64,000 nt of DNA from Streptomyces chryseus. GTDB taxonomy: Bacteria; Actinomycetota; Actinomycetes; Streptomycetales; Streptomycetaceae. The stretch spans positions 1 to 64,000 of the forward strand of contig NZ_BMVO01000013.1 of the NCBI RefSeq assembly GCF_014650755.1. The letters run 5' to 3'. Below are positions 53,256 to 61,994 of the stretch, one piece after another (the first letter of the stretch is position 1; each line of letters begins with the position of its first letter). The position numbers and the translations under genes are program-made. The notes beneath the pieces were generated by a model. It saw nothing but the letters and a program-made list of their open reading frames with translations. It ran no database searches and was not told where the DNA came from.

Positions 53256-53663
53256 TCAGCCCAGCCGGGGGATCTCGATCGCCGGGCAGCGGTCCATGAC
53301 CATGTCCAGGCCCGCCGCACGGGTGCGGTCGTACGCCGCTTCGTCGATCACACCGAGCTGGAACCACACCGCCTTCGCGCCGACCGCCGCCGCCTCGTCC
53401 GCGACGCCACCCGCGAGGTCGCTGTTGACGAACACGTCCACGACGTCGACGGGGAACGGGATGTCGGCCAGTGAGGCGTACCCCTGCTCGCCGTGGACGA
53501 CCTCCGCTTTCGGGTGCACCGGGACGACGCGCTTGCCGTAGCGCTGGAGCACCTCGGCGACGCCGTACGCCGCCCGCGTCCGGTTGGTGGACAGGCCCAC
53601 CACCGCCCACGTGTCACCGGACTGGGTGAGGATCTTGCGGATCGTTGCCGGGTCGCCGTACAC
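53256..53663 (-). CDS. CoA-binding domain protein
   Basis: 135 residues, the CoA-binding Rossmann domain on its own (WAVVGLSTNRTRAAYGVAEVLQRYG; KAVWFQLGV). Such small proteins resemble the CoA-binding part of succinyl-CoA synthetase and lack a catalytic domain. GTG 53663 has GGAGG 6 nt upstream. Confidence 0.87.
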   Translation of the reverse strand: MYGDPATIRKILTQSGDTWAVVGLSTNRTRAAYGVAEVLQRYGKRVVPVHPKAEVVHGEQGYASLADIPFPVDVVDVFVNSDLAGGVADEAAAVGAKAVWFQLGVIDEAAYDRTRAAGLDMVMDRCPAIEIPRLG

Positions 53664-53800
53664 GCCCTGCCTCCAGGAGTCGAAAGGTCACTGCACGGGG
53701 CCAACAGGCGGTGCCGTGCGGACATTCCCCGACGACGCGCGAGCTGTTCATGGGCGCGTTGTTGTTCAACGTTGTACCGATGTGTATCGTCGCGACCTGT

Positions 53801-53816
53801 GACTTGAAGTTTCAAG
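53801..53816 (+). promoter_or_regulatory. Palindromic operator upstream of doxX
   Basis: ACTTGAA-GT-TTCAAGT is a perfect 7-bp inverted repeat, 46 bp before the ATG. The TTGAA...TTCAA core is typical of MarR-family sites that control DoxX and quinone/thiol stress genes. A GTTG-TT-CAAC element lies about 40 bp further upstream. Confidence 0.72.
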
Positions 53817-53861
53817 TAACGTGATCCGTTCCCCCCACGGCAACAGGAGAGAGCCCCTCAC

Positions 53862-54416
53862 ATGACTCCCCCCACCAGCACCCTCGGCGTACCCGTCATC
53901 AGCGGCACCGCGGTCGGCCGCACCTCCTCGCTCCACGGCTACGACGCGGGCCTCCTCGTGCTCCGTATCGCCCTCGGCCTCACCATGGCCGCCCACGGCG
54001 CGCAGAAACTCTTCGGCTGGTTCGGCGGCGGCGGACTCGAAGGAACCGGGCAGTTCTTCACCGCGAGCGGCTACCCGGCCGGCGGGGCGATGGCCGTCGT
54101 GGCCGGTCTCACCGAGACCCTGGGCGGTCTCGGACTCGCTCTCGGACTGCTGACCCCGCTGGCCGGCGCGGCCGTCCTCGGCACCCTGGTCAACGTGCTC
54201 GCGGTGAAGTGGGGCGGCGGCTTCTTCGCCCCCGAGGGCGTGGAGTACGAGGTGCTTCTCACAGCGGCCGCGGCGGCGCTCACGCTGACCGGCCCCGGCC
54301 GGTACGCCGCCGACCGCTTCCTGCCCGGTCTGCGCACCCACCGTCTCGCGTACGGCGTCGCCGCCGTGGCCGTCGGCCTGGTCGTCGCGGCCGTGGTCCT
54401 GCTGCTCCGGAAGTAG
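53862..54416 (+). CDS. DoxX family membrane protein
   Basis: 184 residues, four main hydrophobic helices with the DoxX core (LLVLRIALGLTMAAHGAQKLFGWFGG). DoxX proteins take part in thiol and redox stress defence, for example with SodA and SseA in mycobacteria. AGGAGAG precedes ATG 53862. The upstream palindrome points to control by a MarR-type sensor, not encoded nearby. Confidence 0.88.
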   Translation: MTPPTSTLGVPVISGTAVGRTSSLHGYDAGLLVLRIALGLTMAAHGAQKLFGWFGGGGLEGTGQFFTASGYPAGGAMAVVAGLTETLGGLGLALGLLTPLAGAAVLGTLVNVLAVKWGGGFFAPEGVEYEVLLTAAAAALTLTGPGRYAADRFLPGLRTHRLAYGVAAVAVGLVVAAVVLLLRK

Positions 54417-54448
54417 CACCCCCGCGGCCTGCGCATAGGGTGGGCCGA

Positions 54449-55075
54449 ATGCAGGAGCAGTACCGGACCGTCGCCCGCGCGGGCGTGCACGAAGCGGAGA
54501 TCAGCAGATCCCGCTTCCTGTGCGCGCTCGCGCCCGCGGCGACCGAACGGGAGGCGCAGGACTTCGTCGCGCACGTCCGCAAGGAACACCCGACGGCGTC
54601 GCACCACTGCTTCGCGTACGTGATCGGCGCGGACGCCTCCGTGCAGAAGGCGAGCGACGACGGCGAGCCGGGCGGTACGGCGGGGGTCCCGATGCTCCAG
54701 ATGCTGATGCGCCGCGAGGTCCGGTACACCGTCGCCGTCGTCACCCGCTACTACGGTGGCGTGAAGCTCGGCGCCGGCGGGCTGATCAGGGCGTACGGGG
54801 GAGTGGTGGGCGAAGCTCTGGACGCCGTCGGCACGATCACCCGGCAGCGTTTCCGGCTCGTCACCGTCACGGTCGACCACCAGCGCGCGGGAAAGCTGGA
54901 GAACGACCTGCGGGCGACCGGCCGGGCGGTGCGCGAGGTCCGGTACGCCGAGGCGGTCACGATCGAGGTCGGCCTGCCGGAGGCGGACGTCGAGCCCTTC
55001 CGCGCGTGGCTCGCCGACACCACCGCGGGCACGGCCGGCTTCGAAACCGGCGGAGAGGCGTACGGCGACGCCTGA
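54449..55075 (+). CDS. YigZ/IMPACT family protein
   Basis: 208 residues. N-terminal UPF0029 domain with SHHCFAYV, SDDGEPGGTAG and RYYGGVKLGAGGLIRAYGG motifs, followed by the DUF1949 domain. Relatives of eukaryotic IMPACT; bacterial role unsettled. ATG 54449 has TAGGGT 7 nt upstream (leaderless). Confidence 0.92.
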   Translation: MQEQYRTVARAGVHEAEISRSRFLCALAPAATEREAQDFVAHVRKEHPTASHHCFAYVIGADASVQKASDDGEPGGTAGVPMLQMLMRREVRYTVAVVTRYYGGVKLGAGGLIRAYGGVVGEALDAVGTITRQRFRLVTVTVDHQRAGKLENDLRATGRAVREVRYAEAVTIEVGLPEADVEPFRAWLADTTAGTAGFETGGEAYGDA

Positions 55076-55189
55076 GACGGCCGGGCAAAACCGAGGTCCG
55101 TGGCGGGCGGGGTGCCGGGCGGCGCTAACGTGGTCGAAGCGGTCAGTGAGGTCCGCGCCGGTCCGGCGCGGGCTCAGGGGGCGGAGGAA

Positions 55190-55219
55190 GTGAACATGCG
55201 GGGCGGAGCCGTCACTTGA
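55190..55219 (+). CDS. Nine-codon leader ORF coupled to sbcD
   Basis: GTG 55190 with a very strong GGAGGAAG site at 55183-55190 opens a nine-codon frame that stops at TGA 55217-55219, which overlaps the sbcD start as TTGA. Ribosomes ending here could restart on sbcD. The ribosome site partly abuts the start (ATG 55196 in the same frame has better spacing). It may be real coupling or a decayed start of sbcD. Confidence 0.35.
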   Translation: MNMRGGAVT

Positions 55220-56382
55220 GAATTCTGCACACGTCGGACTGGCACCTGGGGCGGTCCTTCCACCGGGTGGGCCTGCTCGACGCCCAGGCCGCGTTCCTCG
55301 ACCACCTGGTGACGACGGTGCGCGAGCGGGACGTCGAAGCCGTCCTGGTGGCGGGCGACGTGTACGACAGGGCGGTGCCGCCCCTGGCCGCCGTCGAGCT
55401 CTTCGACCGGGCCCTGCACCGGCTCGCCGCCGCCGGCGTGCCGACGGTCATGGTCTCCGGCAACCACGACTCGGCCCGCCGGCTCGGTGTCGGCGCGGGG
55501 CTCATCGACCGGGCCGGAATCCACCTGCGGACCGACCCCGCCGGTTGTGCGACACCCGTCGTACTTCGTGACGCGCACGGCGACGTCGCCCTCTACGGGC
55601 TGCCGTACCTGGAGCCCGCTCTCGTACGCGACGAGTTCAAGGTGTCCCGGGTGGGACACGAGGCGGTCGTAGGAGCGGCGATGGAGCGCGTACGGGACGA
55701 CCTCGCCGGGCGGCCCGCCGGCACCCGGTCGGTCGTCCTCGCGCACGCCTTCGTCGCCGGCGGCGAGCCCAGCGACAGCGAGCGCGACATCACCGTCGGC
55801 GGCGTCGCGTCCGTCCCCGCCGGTGTCTTCGACGGCGTCGACTACGTGGCGCTCGGCCACCTCCACGGCGCCCAGGCGATCACCGCGCGGGTGCGGTACT
55901 CGGGCTCCCCGCTCGCGTACTCCTTCTCGGAGGCGGACCACCGCAAGACGATGTGGCTCGTCGACCTCGGACCGGGCGGCGAGATCGAGGCGGAGCGGAT
56001 CGACTGCCCCGTGCCGAGGCGGGTGGCCCGCATCCGGGGACGCCTGGAGGAGCTGATCGAGGACCCCGCGCTGGAACGCCACACGGAGTCCTGGATCGAG
56101 GCGACGCTCACCGACCCGGTACGCCCCACCGAACCCATGGCGCGGCTCTGCGCCCGGTTCCCGCACACCATCAGCCTGGTCTTCGATCCCGAGCGGGCCC
56201 CCGAGGACCCCGGGGCGTCGTACGCCCAGCGCCTCCAGGGGCGCGACGACCAGCAGATCGCCGAGGACTTCGTCGCCCACGTGCGCGGCGGCAGCGGACC
56301 CGACGAACGGGAGCGCACGGTGCTGCACGCCGCGTTCGACGACGTCCGCGTGGACGACACGACGCGCGAGGTCGCCCGGTGA
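55216..56382 (+). CDS. sbcD: Exonuclease subunit SbcD
   Basis: 388 residues. Mre11-type metallophosphoesterase: DWHLGRSFH (Asp8/His10), AGDVYD, GNHDSARR and GHLHGAQ metal motifs all present, then a capping domain. With SbcC it opens DNA hairpins and trims protein-blocked ends. The start is TTG 55216 with GGAG 7 nt upstream. Stop and sbcC start overlap (GTGA). Confidence 0.95.
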   Translation: MRILHTSDWHLGRSFHRVGLLDAQAAFLDHLVTTVRERDVEAVLVAGDVYDRAVPPLAAVELFDRALHRLAAAGVPTVMVSGNHDSARRLGVGAGLIDRAGIHLRTDPAGCATPVVLRDAHGDVALYGLPYLEPALVRDEFKVSRVGHEAVVGAAMERVRDDLAGRPAGTRSVVLAHAFVAGGEPSDSERDITVGGVASVPAGVFDGVDYVALGHLHGAQAITARVRYSGSPLAYSFSEADHRKTMWLVDLGPGGEIEAERIDCPVPRRVARIRGRLEELIEDPALERHTESWIEATLTDPVRPTEPMARLCARFPHTISLVFDPERAPEDPGASYAQRLQGRDDQQIAEDFVAHVRGGSGPDERERTVLHAAFDDVRVDDTTREVAR

Positions 56383-59300
56383 GGCTGCACGCCCTGGACA
56401 TCACGGCCTTCGGACCGTTCGGCGCCACCCAGCAAGTCGACTTCGACGCGCTCAGCGCCGCTGGGATCTTCCTGCTGCACGGACCGACCGGCGCGGGCAA
56501 GACGTCCGTCCTGGACGCCGTCTGCTACGCCCTGTACGGGGCCGTGCCCGGCGCACGGCAGAGCCCCGGAGCCTCGCTGCGCAGCGACCACGCCCCGCAC
56601 GACCTGCCGACCGAGGTACGCCTCGAACTCACCGTGGGCGGACGGCGGCTGGAGGTCACCCGGCGGCCCGCACAGCCGCGCCCCAAGAAAAGGGGCGACG
56701 GGTATACGACGGAGAAGGCGCAGAGCTGGCTGCGCGAGCACGTACCCGGCACCGGGTGGAAGGCGCTCAGCCGCTCCCACCAGGAGATCGGCGAGGAGAT
56801 CACGCAGCTCGTCGGCATGAGCCGGGAGCAGTTCTGCCAGGTGGTGCTGCTGCCGCAGGGCGACTTCGCGCGCTTCCTGCGCGCCGACGCCGAAGCGCGC
56901 GGCAAGCTCCTCGGCCGGCTCTTCGACACCCGCCGCTTCGCCGCCGTCGAGGACCGGCTCGCCGAACTGCGGCGCTCGGCGGAGCAGGCGGTGCGGGCGG
57001 GCGACGAGCGGCTGCTCGCCGTCGCGCAGCGGATGGCGCAGGCGGCCGGCGACAGCGCCGACGCGCGCGCCTGGCCGCTGCCCGCCGCGCAGCCGGGCGA
57101 GCCCGGACTCGCCGAAGCCGTACGGGAGTGGGCCGCGATCGCGCGCGGCGGCGCGTACGAGCGCCGGGACATCGCGGAGTCGGCGGTGACGGCGGCCGGG
57201 AGCAGGCGGGTCGCGGCCCGCCGCACGCTGGACGCCGAGCGCGAACTGGCCGCCCTCCAGCAGCGGTACGCCGACGCGCGGCGGCGCGCCGACGTCCTGG
57301 AGGCGCGTCGCCCCGAGTACGAGCGGCTGCGCGAGCGGCACGACCGCGCCCGACGGGCCGAGCGCGTCGCCCCGGCCCTGTCGCTGCGCGACGACGCCGA
57401 GCGGGAGCACCGCGCGGCGAGCGGGACCCGGGAGCGCTCGCGCGCCGAACTGCCGCCGGACCTCGTCGACGCCGGAGCCGAGCGGCTCGCCGTGCTGGAG
57501 CGACAGCTGCGGCAGGAACTCGGCGGCCTCGAAGCCGCGCGCAGGGCGGAGCGGCGCGCCGACGAGATCGGCCGGGAGCGCACCGCGCTGGAGCGCCAGG
57601 CCCGCGCCGACGACGAACTGCTGCGGGACGCCGCCGACTGGCTGGGCGGCTGGGACACGACCCGCCGCCGCTGCCAGGAACGCATCGAGCAGGCGCAGGA
57701 CGCCGTGGCCCGCGCGGAGCACCTGGCCGGCCGGCTCGAACCGGCCCGCCGCCGGCTCGACGCCGCGCGCCGGCGCGACGTACTCGCCGGGCAGGTGACG
57801 GCCGCCGAGGACCGGCTGCGGGCGGCTCGCGACAGGGCGGTCGCCGCGCACGAGACGTGGCTGGACCTGAAGGAACGCCGCCTGCTCGGCATCGCCGCGG
57901 AGCTGGCGGCGGGTCTGCGCGAGGGCGAGGAGTGCGCGGTCTGCGGCTCGACCGCGCACCCGAAGCCGGCGCGCGCGGCGGCGGACCAGGTGGACCGTAC
58001 GGCCGAGGAAGCGGCGTACGAGGCCCATGGACGGGCCGAGGCGACGCGCGCCGACGCGGAGCGCGCGCTGGCGGCGGTACGCGAGGACCACGCGGCGGCA
58101 CGAGCCGAGGCGGGCACCGTCGACGGCCCGGCGTCACCGGACGCGCCCGCCGCACGGCCGGTCGCCGGCTTCGTGGGCGATCCGTCCGAGGCGCGGGCGC
58201 ACGGCGGACGCGAGGTGCGGGGCGCCGCCGCCGACGGTGTCATGACCGCCGTGGGCTCGACGCCGGCCGCCGTGGACGGCTGCGGTGGCACCACGGCGGA
58301 CGCGGTGCCACCGCAGCGGGCCGCCCCCGGATCGCAGGACCCCGGCGGAGCGACGGATGCTCCCCTCGTGTCCGACGGCGGGGCCGGCGACGACGCTCAC
58401 GTCTCCCGGGCGGCGGGCACGGGTGTCCCGGCCCAGTACGCGGGGCCCGCTGCCGCGACCACGCCGTCCGGCGGCTTCGGCCACGCCGCCGGGGGAGCCC
58501 GGGACGTCACCGTCGCCGAGCTGGCCTCCCTGGTCGAGGAGTTGACCCGGCAGCACACCGAGGCGCGCGCCACGGCCGCCGGCCTGCACGCGGCGCGTGA
58601 GGCGCTGGACCGTGCCGAGCGGGAGTACGCGCGCCGCGTCGACGCCCAGCAGCAGGCGGAGCGGCGGACCGCCGCCAGGACCTCGCAGCGCGAAGCCCTC
58701 GACCGCGAACTGGCCTCGCTGGAGGCGGAGCTGTCGGTGGCCCGGGGCGCCGCGCCCAGTGTCGCCGAGCACGCCGCGCTGCTGGAGCGCCGGGTCCGGG
58801 TGCTCGGCGAGGCCGCCGAGGCGGTGCGCGCGGTCGAGACCACCGCCCAGCGTCTCAAGGAGGCCGACGACCGGCTCGCCGACGCCGCGTTCGACGCCGG
58901 GTTCGACACCCCGCAGGCGGCCGCCCGGGCCCTGCTCGGGGACGCCGAACAGCGCGACCTCCAGCGCGGGATCGACGAGTGGCAGCGTGAAGAGGCGGCC
59001 GTTACCGACCGGTTGGCCGAGCCGCAGACCGCCGCGGCCGCCACCCGGCCCGAGGCCGCGCCGCGGCGGGCCGAGGAGGCGTTCGACGCCGCCGAGCGCG
59101 CCCTGCTCGACGCCACGTCCGCTCTCGACGCCGCCCGTGAGCGCCGCGCCGCGCTCGCCGCGCTGTCGCGGCAGGCCGCCGAGGAGACGCGGCGCCTCGG
59201 CCCGCTGCGCGAGGAGTACGAGCGCGTGGCACGCCTCGCCTCCCTCGCCGCCGGCACCTCCGCCGACAACGAACGCAAGATGCGTCTGGAGTCGTACGTA

Positions 59301-59780
59301 CTGGCGGCCCGCCTGGAGCAGGTCGCGGCCGCCGCCACCGCCCGTCTCCAGCGCATGTCGTCAGGCCGCTACACCCTCGTCCACTCCGACGCCAGGTCCG
59401 GCGGGCGCGGCCGTTCGGGACTCGGCCTGCACGTCGTCGACGCCTGGACGGGCGTGGAGCGCGACACGGCGACCCTCTCCGGCGGCGAGACGTTCTTCGC
59501 CTCGCTCGCCCTCGCGCTCGGCCTCGCCGACGTGGTCACCGACGAGGCCGGCGGCGTACGGCTCGACACGCTCTTCATCGACGAGGGCTTCGGCAGCCTC
59601 GACGACCAGACCCTGGACGAGGTCCTCGACGTACTCGACTCCCTGCGCGAACGCGACCGCAGCGTCGGCATCGTCAGCCACGTGGCCGACCTGCGGCGCC
59701 GCGTCACCACCCAGCTGGAGGTCGTCAAGGACCGGCACGGCTCCGTGGTGCGCCACCGCACCGCCGGGATCAGCGGCTGA
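56379..59780 (+). CDS. sbcC: Exonuclease subunit SbcC (Rad50-like ATPase)
   Basis: 1133 residues. Walker A GPTGAGKT (35-42), two long coiled coils, a zinc hook CxxC (Cys519, Cys522), the ABC signature LSGGE near 1033 and Walker B FIDEGFGSLD near 1064. A stretch of about 130 residues (about 577-706), rich in Gly, Ala, Pro and Asp, interrupts the second coiled coil after the hook. It keeps the frame and matches local codon use. GTG 56379 overlaps the sbcD stop. The last 11 bp overlap the convergent Lrp gene. Confidence 0.95.
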   Translation: MRLHALDITAFGPFGATQQVDFDALSAAGIFLLHGPTGAGKTSVLDAVCYALYGAVPGARQSPGASLRSDHAPHDLPTEVRLELTVGGRRLEVTRRPAQPRPKKRGDGYTTEKAQSWLREHVPGTGWKALSRSHQEIGEEITQLVGMSREQFCQVVLLPQGDFARFLRADAEARGKLLGRLFDTRRFAAVEDRLAELRRSAEQAVRAGDERLLAVAQRMAQAAGDSADARAWPLPAAQPGEPGLAEAVREWAAIARGGAYERRDIAESAVTAAGSRRVAARRTLDAERELAALQQRYADARRRADVLEARRPEYERLRERHDRARRAERVAPALSLRDDAEREHRAASGTRERSRAELPPDLVDAGAERLAVLERQLRQELGGLEAARRAERRADEIGRERTALERQARADDELLRDAADWLGGWDTTRRRCQERIEQAQDAVARAEHLAGRLEPARRRLDAARRRDVLAGQVTAAEDRLRAARDRAVAAHETWLDLKERRLLGIAAELAAGLREGEECAVCGSTAHPKPARAAADQVDRTAEEAAYEAHGRAEATRADAERALAAVREDHAAARAEAGTVDGPASPDAPAARPVAGFVGDPSEARAHGGREVRGAAADGVMTAVGSTPAAVDGCGGTTADAVPPQRAAPGSQDPGGATDAPLVSDGGAGDDAHVSRAAGTGVPAQYAGPAAATTPSGGFGHAAGGARDVTVAELASLVEELTRQHTEARATAAGLHAAREALDRAEREYARRVDAQQQAERRTAARTSQREALDRELASLEAELSVARGAAPSVAEHAALLERRVRVLGEAAEAVRAVETTAQRLKEADDRLADAAFDAGFDTPQAAARALLGDAEQRDLQRGIDEWQREEAAVTDRLAEPQTAAAATRPEAAPRRAEEAFDAAERALLDATSALDAARERRAALAALSRQAAEETRRLGPLREEYERVARLASLAAGTSADNERKMRLESYVLAARLEQVAAAATARLQRMSSGRYTLVHSDARSGGRGRSGLGLHVVDAWTGVERDTATLSGGETFFASLALALGLADVVTDEAGGVRLDTLFIDEGFGSLDDQTLDEVLDVLDSLRERDRSVGIVSHVADLRRRVTTQLEVVKDRHGSVVRHRTAGISG

Positions 59781-60216
59781 GCGCGCGCCGGGGCAGCGGC
59801 GAGGAGTAGACGACGCTGGTGGTGACCGAGCCGAGCGTGCCGAAGCGGCCCGAGACCTCTTCCAGGTGCTTCATCGAGCGGGCCGCGACCTTCATGACGA
59901 AGCAGTCGTCGCCCGTGACGTGATGCGCTTCGAGCACCTCGGTCGTCACCTGGAGCAGGTCGTGGAACGGCTTGTAGTTGCCGTGCGGATAGCGCAGCCG
60001 TACGAAGGCGAGAATGGGCATCCCCAGTGGCTCCTGCTCGACGACGGCCGTGTAGCCCGAGATCACCCCCGCCTCCTCCAGCCGCCGCACCCGCTCGGTC
60101 ACGGCGCTCGCGGACATGGACACGGTGCGGGCCAGCTCGGCGAAGGTCGCCCGGCCCTCGCGTTGCAGGGCTTCCAGGATGCGCCAGTCGGTGGCGTCCG
60201 GTGAATATCCGGTCAT
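59770..60216 (-). CDS. Lrp/AsnC family regulator
   Basis: 148 residues: winged helix (about 6-60, ATFAELARTVSMSASAVTERVRRLEEAGVI) and a RAM/AsnC ligand domain (YPHGNYKPF, VTGDDCFVMKV). Senses amino acids or similar. Divergent from a rhodanese gene across 93 bp, which is the likely target besides itself. TTGTCT lies 6 nt before ATG 60216 as a possible -10. Confidence 0.9.
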   Translation of the reverse strand: MTGYSPDATDWRILEALQREGRATFAELARTVSMSASAVTERVRRLEEAGVISGYTAVVEQEPLGMPILAFVRLRYPHGNYKPFHDLLQVTTEVLEAHHVTGDDCFVMKVAARSMKHLEEVSGRFGTLGSVTTSVVYSSPLPRRALSR

Positions 60217-60296
60217 GCCCCGAGACAACAGGGGATCCACCGGCAGATCAAGAGAAGAGCCGGGGAATCCCACTTCAGCTCGATGATCACCCGCCG

Positions 60297-60302
60297 TAGA
60301 TT
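60297..60302 (+). promoter_or_regulatory. -10 box for leaderless rhodanese transcript
   Basis: TAGATT 7 nt before ATG 60310, with TTCAGC (60274-60279) 17 nt upstream as a weak -35. Confidence 0.55.
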
Positions 60303-60309
60303 CTTACTC

Positions 60310-60816
60310 ATGACCGTGACACGCACTGCCACCGCCCAGACGCCCGCCACCAGCGCGAACGCCGTTCTCCGCGTCCCGCCGGCCGCTCCTGCCGCTGCCG
60401 CCGCCCACTTCGGCGCGAGCCTCGCCTTCCACGCCGACGTGTCCGACGTCGCCTCGGTCCTCGCGTCCGGCGAGGACCCGGGCTTCGTCGTGGTGGACTC
60501 CCGCTCCACCGAATCCTGGGACCAGGGCCACGTCCCGGGCGCCCTGCACCTCCCGACGGCGTTGATCCCCGCCCAGGCCGAGCGGCTCCTGGACAAGGCC
60601 GTGCCGGTCGTCACGTACTGCTGGGGTCCCGGCTGCAACGGCGCCACCCGCGCCGCCCTCGCGCTCGCCGAACTCGGCTACCAGGTCAAGGAGATGCTCG
60701 GCGGCATCGAGTACTGGATCCGCGAGGGCTTCGAGGTCGAGACCTGGGAGGGCCGTGAGCGGCGCGACGCCGACCCGCTGACCGCGCCCCTCGGCACCGA
60801 CGACTGCGGCTGCTGA
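60310..60816 (+). CDS. Rhodanese-like domain protein
   Basis: 168 residues. An Ala/Thr/Pro-rich lead of about 35 residues, then one rhodanese domain with VVDSRSTESWDQGHVPGALHLP and the active loop CWGPGCNGATRAA (Cys104 as the persulfide-forming residue, Cys109 following). A C-terminal CGC tail adds two more cysteines. It probably moves sulfane sulfur. It diverges from an Lrp/AsnC regulator. Confidence 0.9.
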   Translation: MTVTRTATAQTPATSANAVLRVPPAAPAAAAAHFGASLAFHADVSDVASVLASGEDPGFVVVDSRSTESWDQGHVPGALHLPTALIPAQAERLLDKAVPVVTYCWGPGCNGATRAALALAELGYQVKEMLGGIEYWIREGFEVETWEGRERRDADPLTAPLGTDDCGC

Positions 60817-60977
60817 GCCCGGGTTCACCGTACGACGTGTGGCACGGGCCGCAGGAACCGCGCGTCCCGCGGCCCCACCGTGCCCGCCGGGCGCGCCACT
60901 CGCGCGGCGTCTCGCACCCCAGGCCGCGCCGGCGGGCGGCGGCCGAGCGCGCGCGTACGCAGGGGGCAGAGGGTGCC

Positions 60978-61898
60978 TCATCCGCAGGAGGCACGCCCAT
61001 CGGTTCTCTCGCGGCCGTCGCTGCGCCCGCGGCTGCCGGCCCGGGTCAGCGCGTCGAACAGCGCGGACGGGTCCGCGCCCGTCGGCAAACCGCTGACCTG
61101 GCCGTCGCCGACCTCCACCACCCGCCACACCCCGTCCTCGCGCAACGCCAGGTCGGTCGTGACCCAGCGGCAGCCGAGTGCCCGCACGGCGGGGCGTACG
61201 GAGCTGAGATCGGGCGCCGGAAGTTCGGCGGGGGAGTCGGGGTGCGCCGTCGTGAGAACCGGCTCGCCGTCGACCCACCACACGCGCGCCTCGCCGCCCG
61301 GCACGAACGGCTCGTACTCCCGCACCACGAGGCCGCCCGCGAGCGAGTCCTCCTGGAGCGCGAAGAAGCGGCGCACGACGGCGGACAGCCGCCGCGTGTC
61401 GGCGAGCGCGGGGACGAAGCACGCCTCGTCCCACTCGTGCTTGCGCGACTTCACGAAGTCCTTGACGACGGCGGCGCCCGGACCGAGCGGGGCGGTGAGC
61501 GCGGCGAGTTCCGGAGCGGACGGCGGCTCCCCCGGCGGCGCGGCCCGCCAGACACTGCGCGGCGTGAGGTCCGCGAACACGTCGTACCAGCCGGGGAGTT
61601 CGTGCGCGCGGCCGAAGTCGCGGGCCGGGGTCAGCAGGTCGCAGCCCCGCGCGCGCAGGGCGCGCGCCAGATCCGCGTACCGTGCCACCGGGACCATCCA
61701 GCCCCGGTACCAGTACGGGCCGGACGCGCGCGGCACGCGCGCGAGCGCCGCCCCGGCGTCCCCGGCGAGCAGGGCGTCGTGGTCGACGAGCGCGATCCCG
61801 CCGCCCGTGGCCCGCGCGCACACCACCTCCGCGGCGAAGACCGGGTCGGGGCGTCGCGCGCCGAGCGGGTCGGAGCAGAAGAGATAGCCGGTACCCAT
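60978..61898 (-). CDS. ATP-grasp domain protein
   Basis: 306 residues. The C-terminal two thirds show ATP-grasp features: VVKDFVKSRKHEWDEACFV, LVVREYEPF with the hinge Glu, and WRVVEVGDGQVSGLP near the metal site. It likely ligates an acid to an amine or modifies a peptide. No precursor peptide gene is visible beside it. ATG 61898 has AGGAAG upstream. The 160 bp between it and the rhodanese gene show nothing further. Confidence 0.78.
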   Translation of the reverse strand: MGTGYLFCSDPLGARRPDPVFAAEVVCARATGGGIALVDHDALLAGDAGAALARVPRASGPYWYRGWMVPVARYADLARALRARGCDLLTPARDFGRAHELPGWYDVFADLTPRSVWRAAPPGEPPSAPELAALTAPLGPGAAVVKDFVKSRKHEWDEACFVPALADTRRLSAVVRRFFALQEDSLAGGLVVREYEPFVPGGEARVWWVDGEPVLTTAHPDSPAELPAPDLSSVRPAVRALGCRWVTTDLALREDGVWRVVEVGDGQVSGLPTGADPSALFDALTRAGSRGRSDGRERTDGRASCG

Positions 61899-61994
61899 CA
61901 CACGAAGACTTCCTGTCGCAACCGCCCCGAAGGGCGGCCGGGCCCGTCGCACGGCCCGGGCCCGGCCGCCGTACTCACCGCGCGCGTGCGCCGG

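Noticed and set aside
60817..60977. Possible RiPP precursor gene beside the ATP-grasp gene
   Set aside because: No short frame with a ribosome site and a leader-like, residue-rich core is visible in the spacer or on the other flank.
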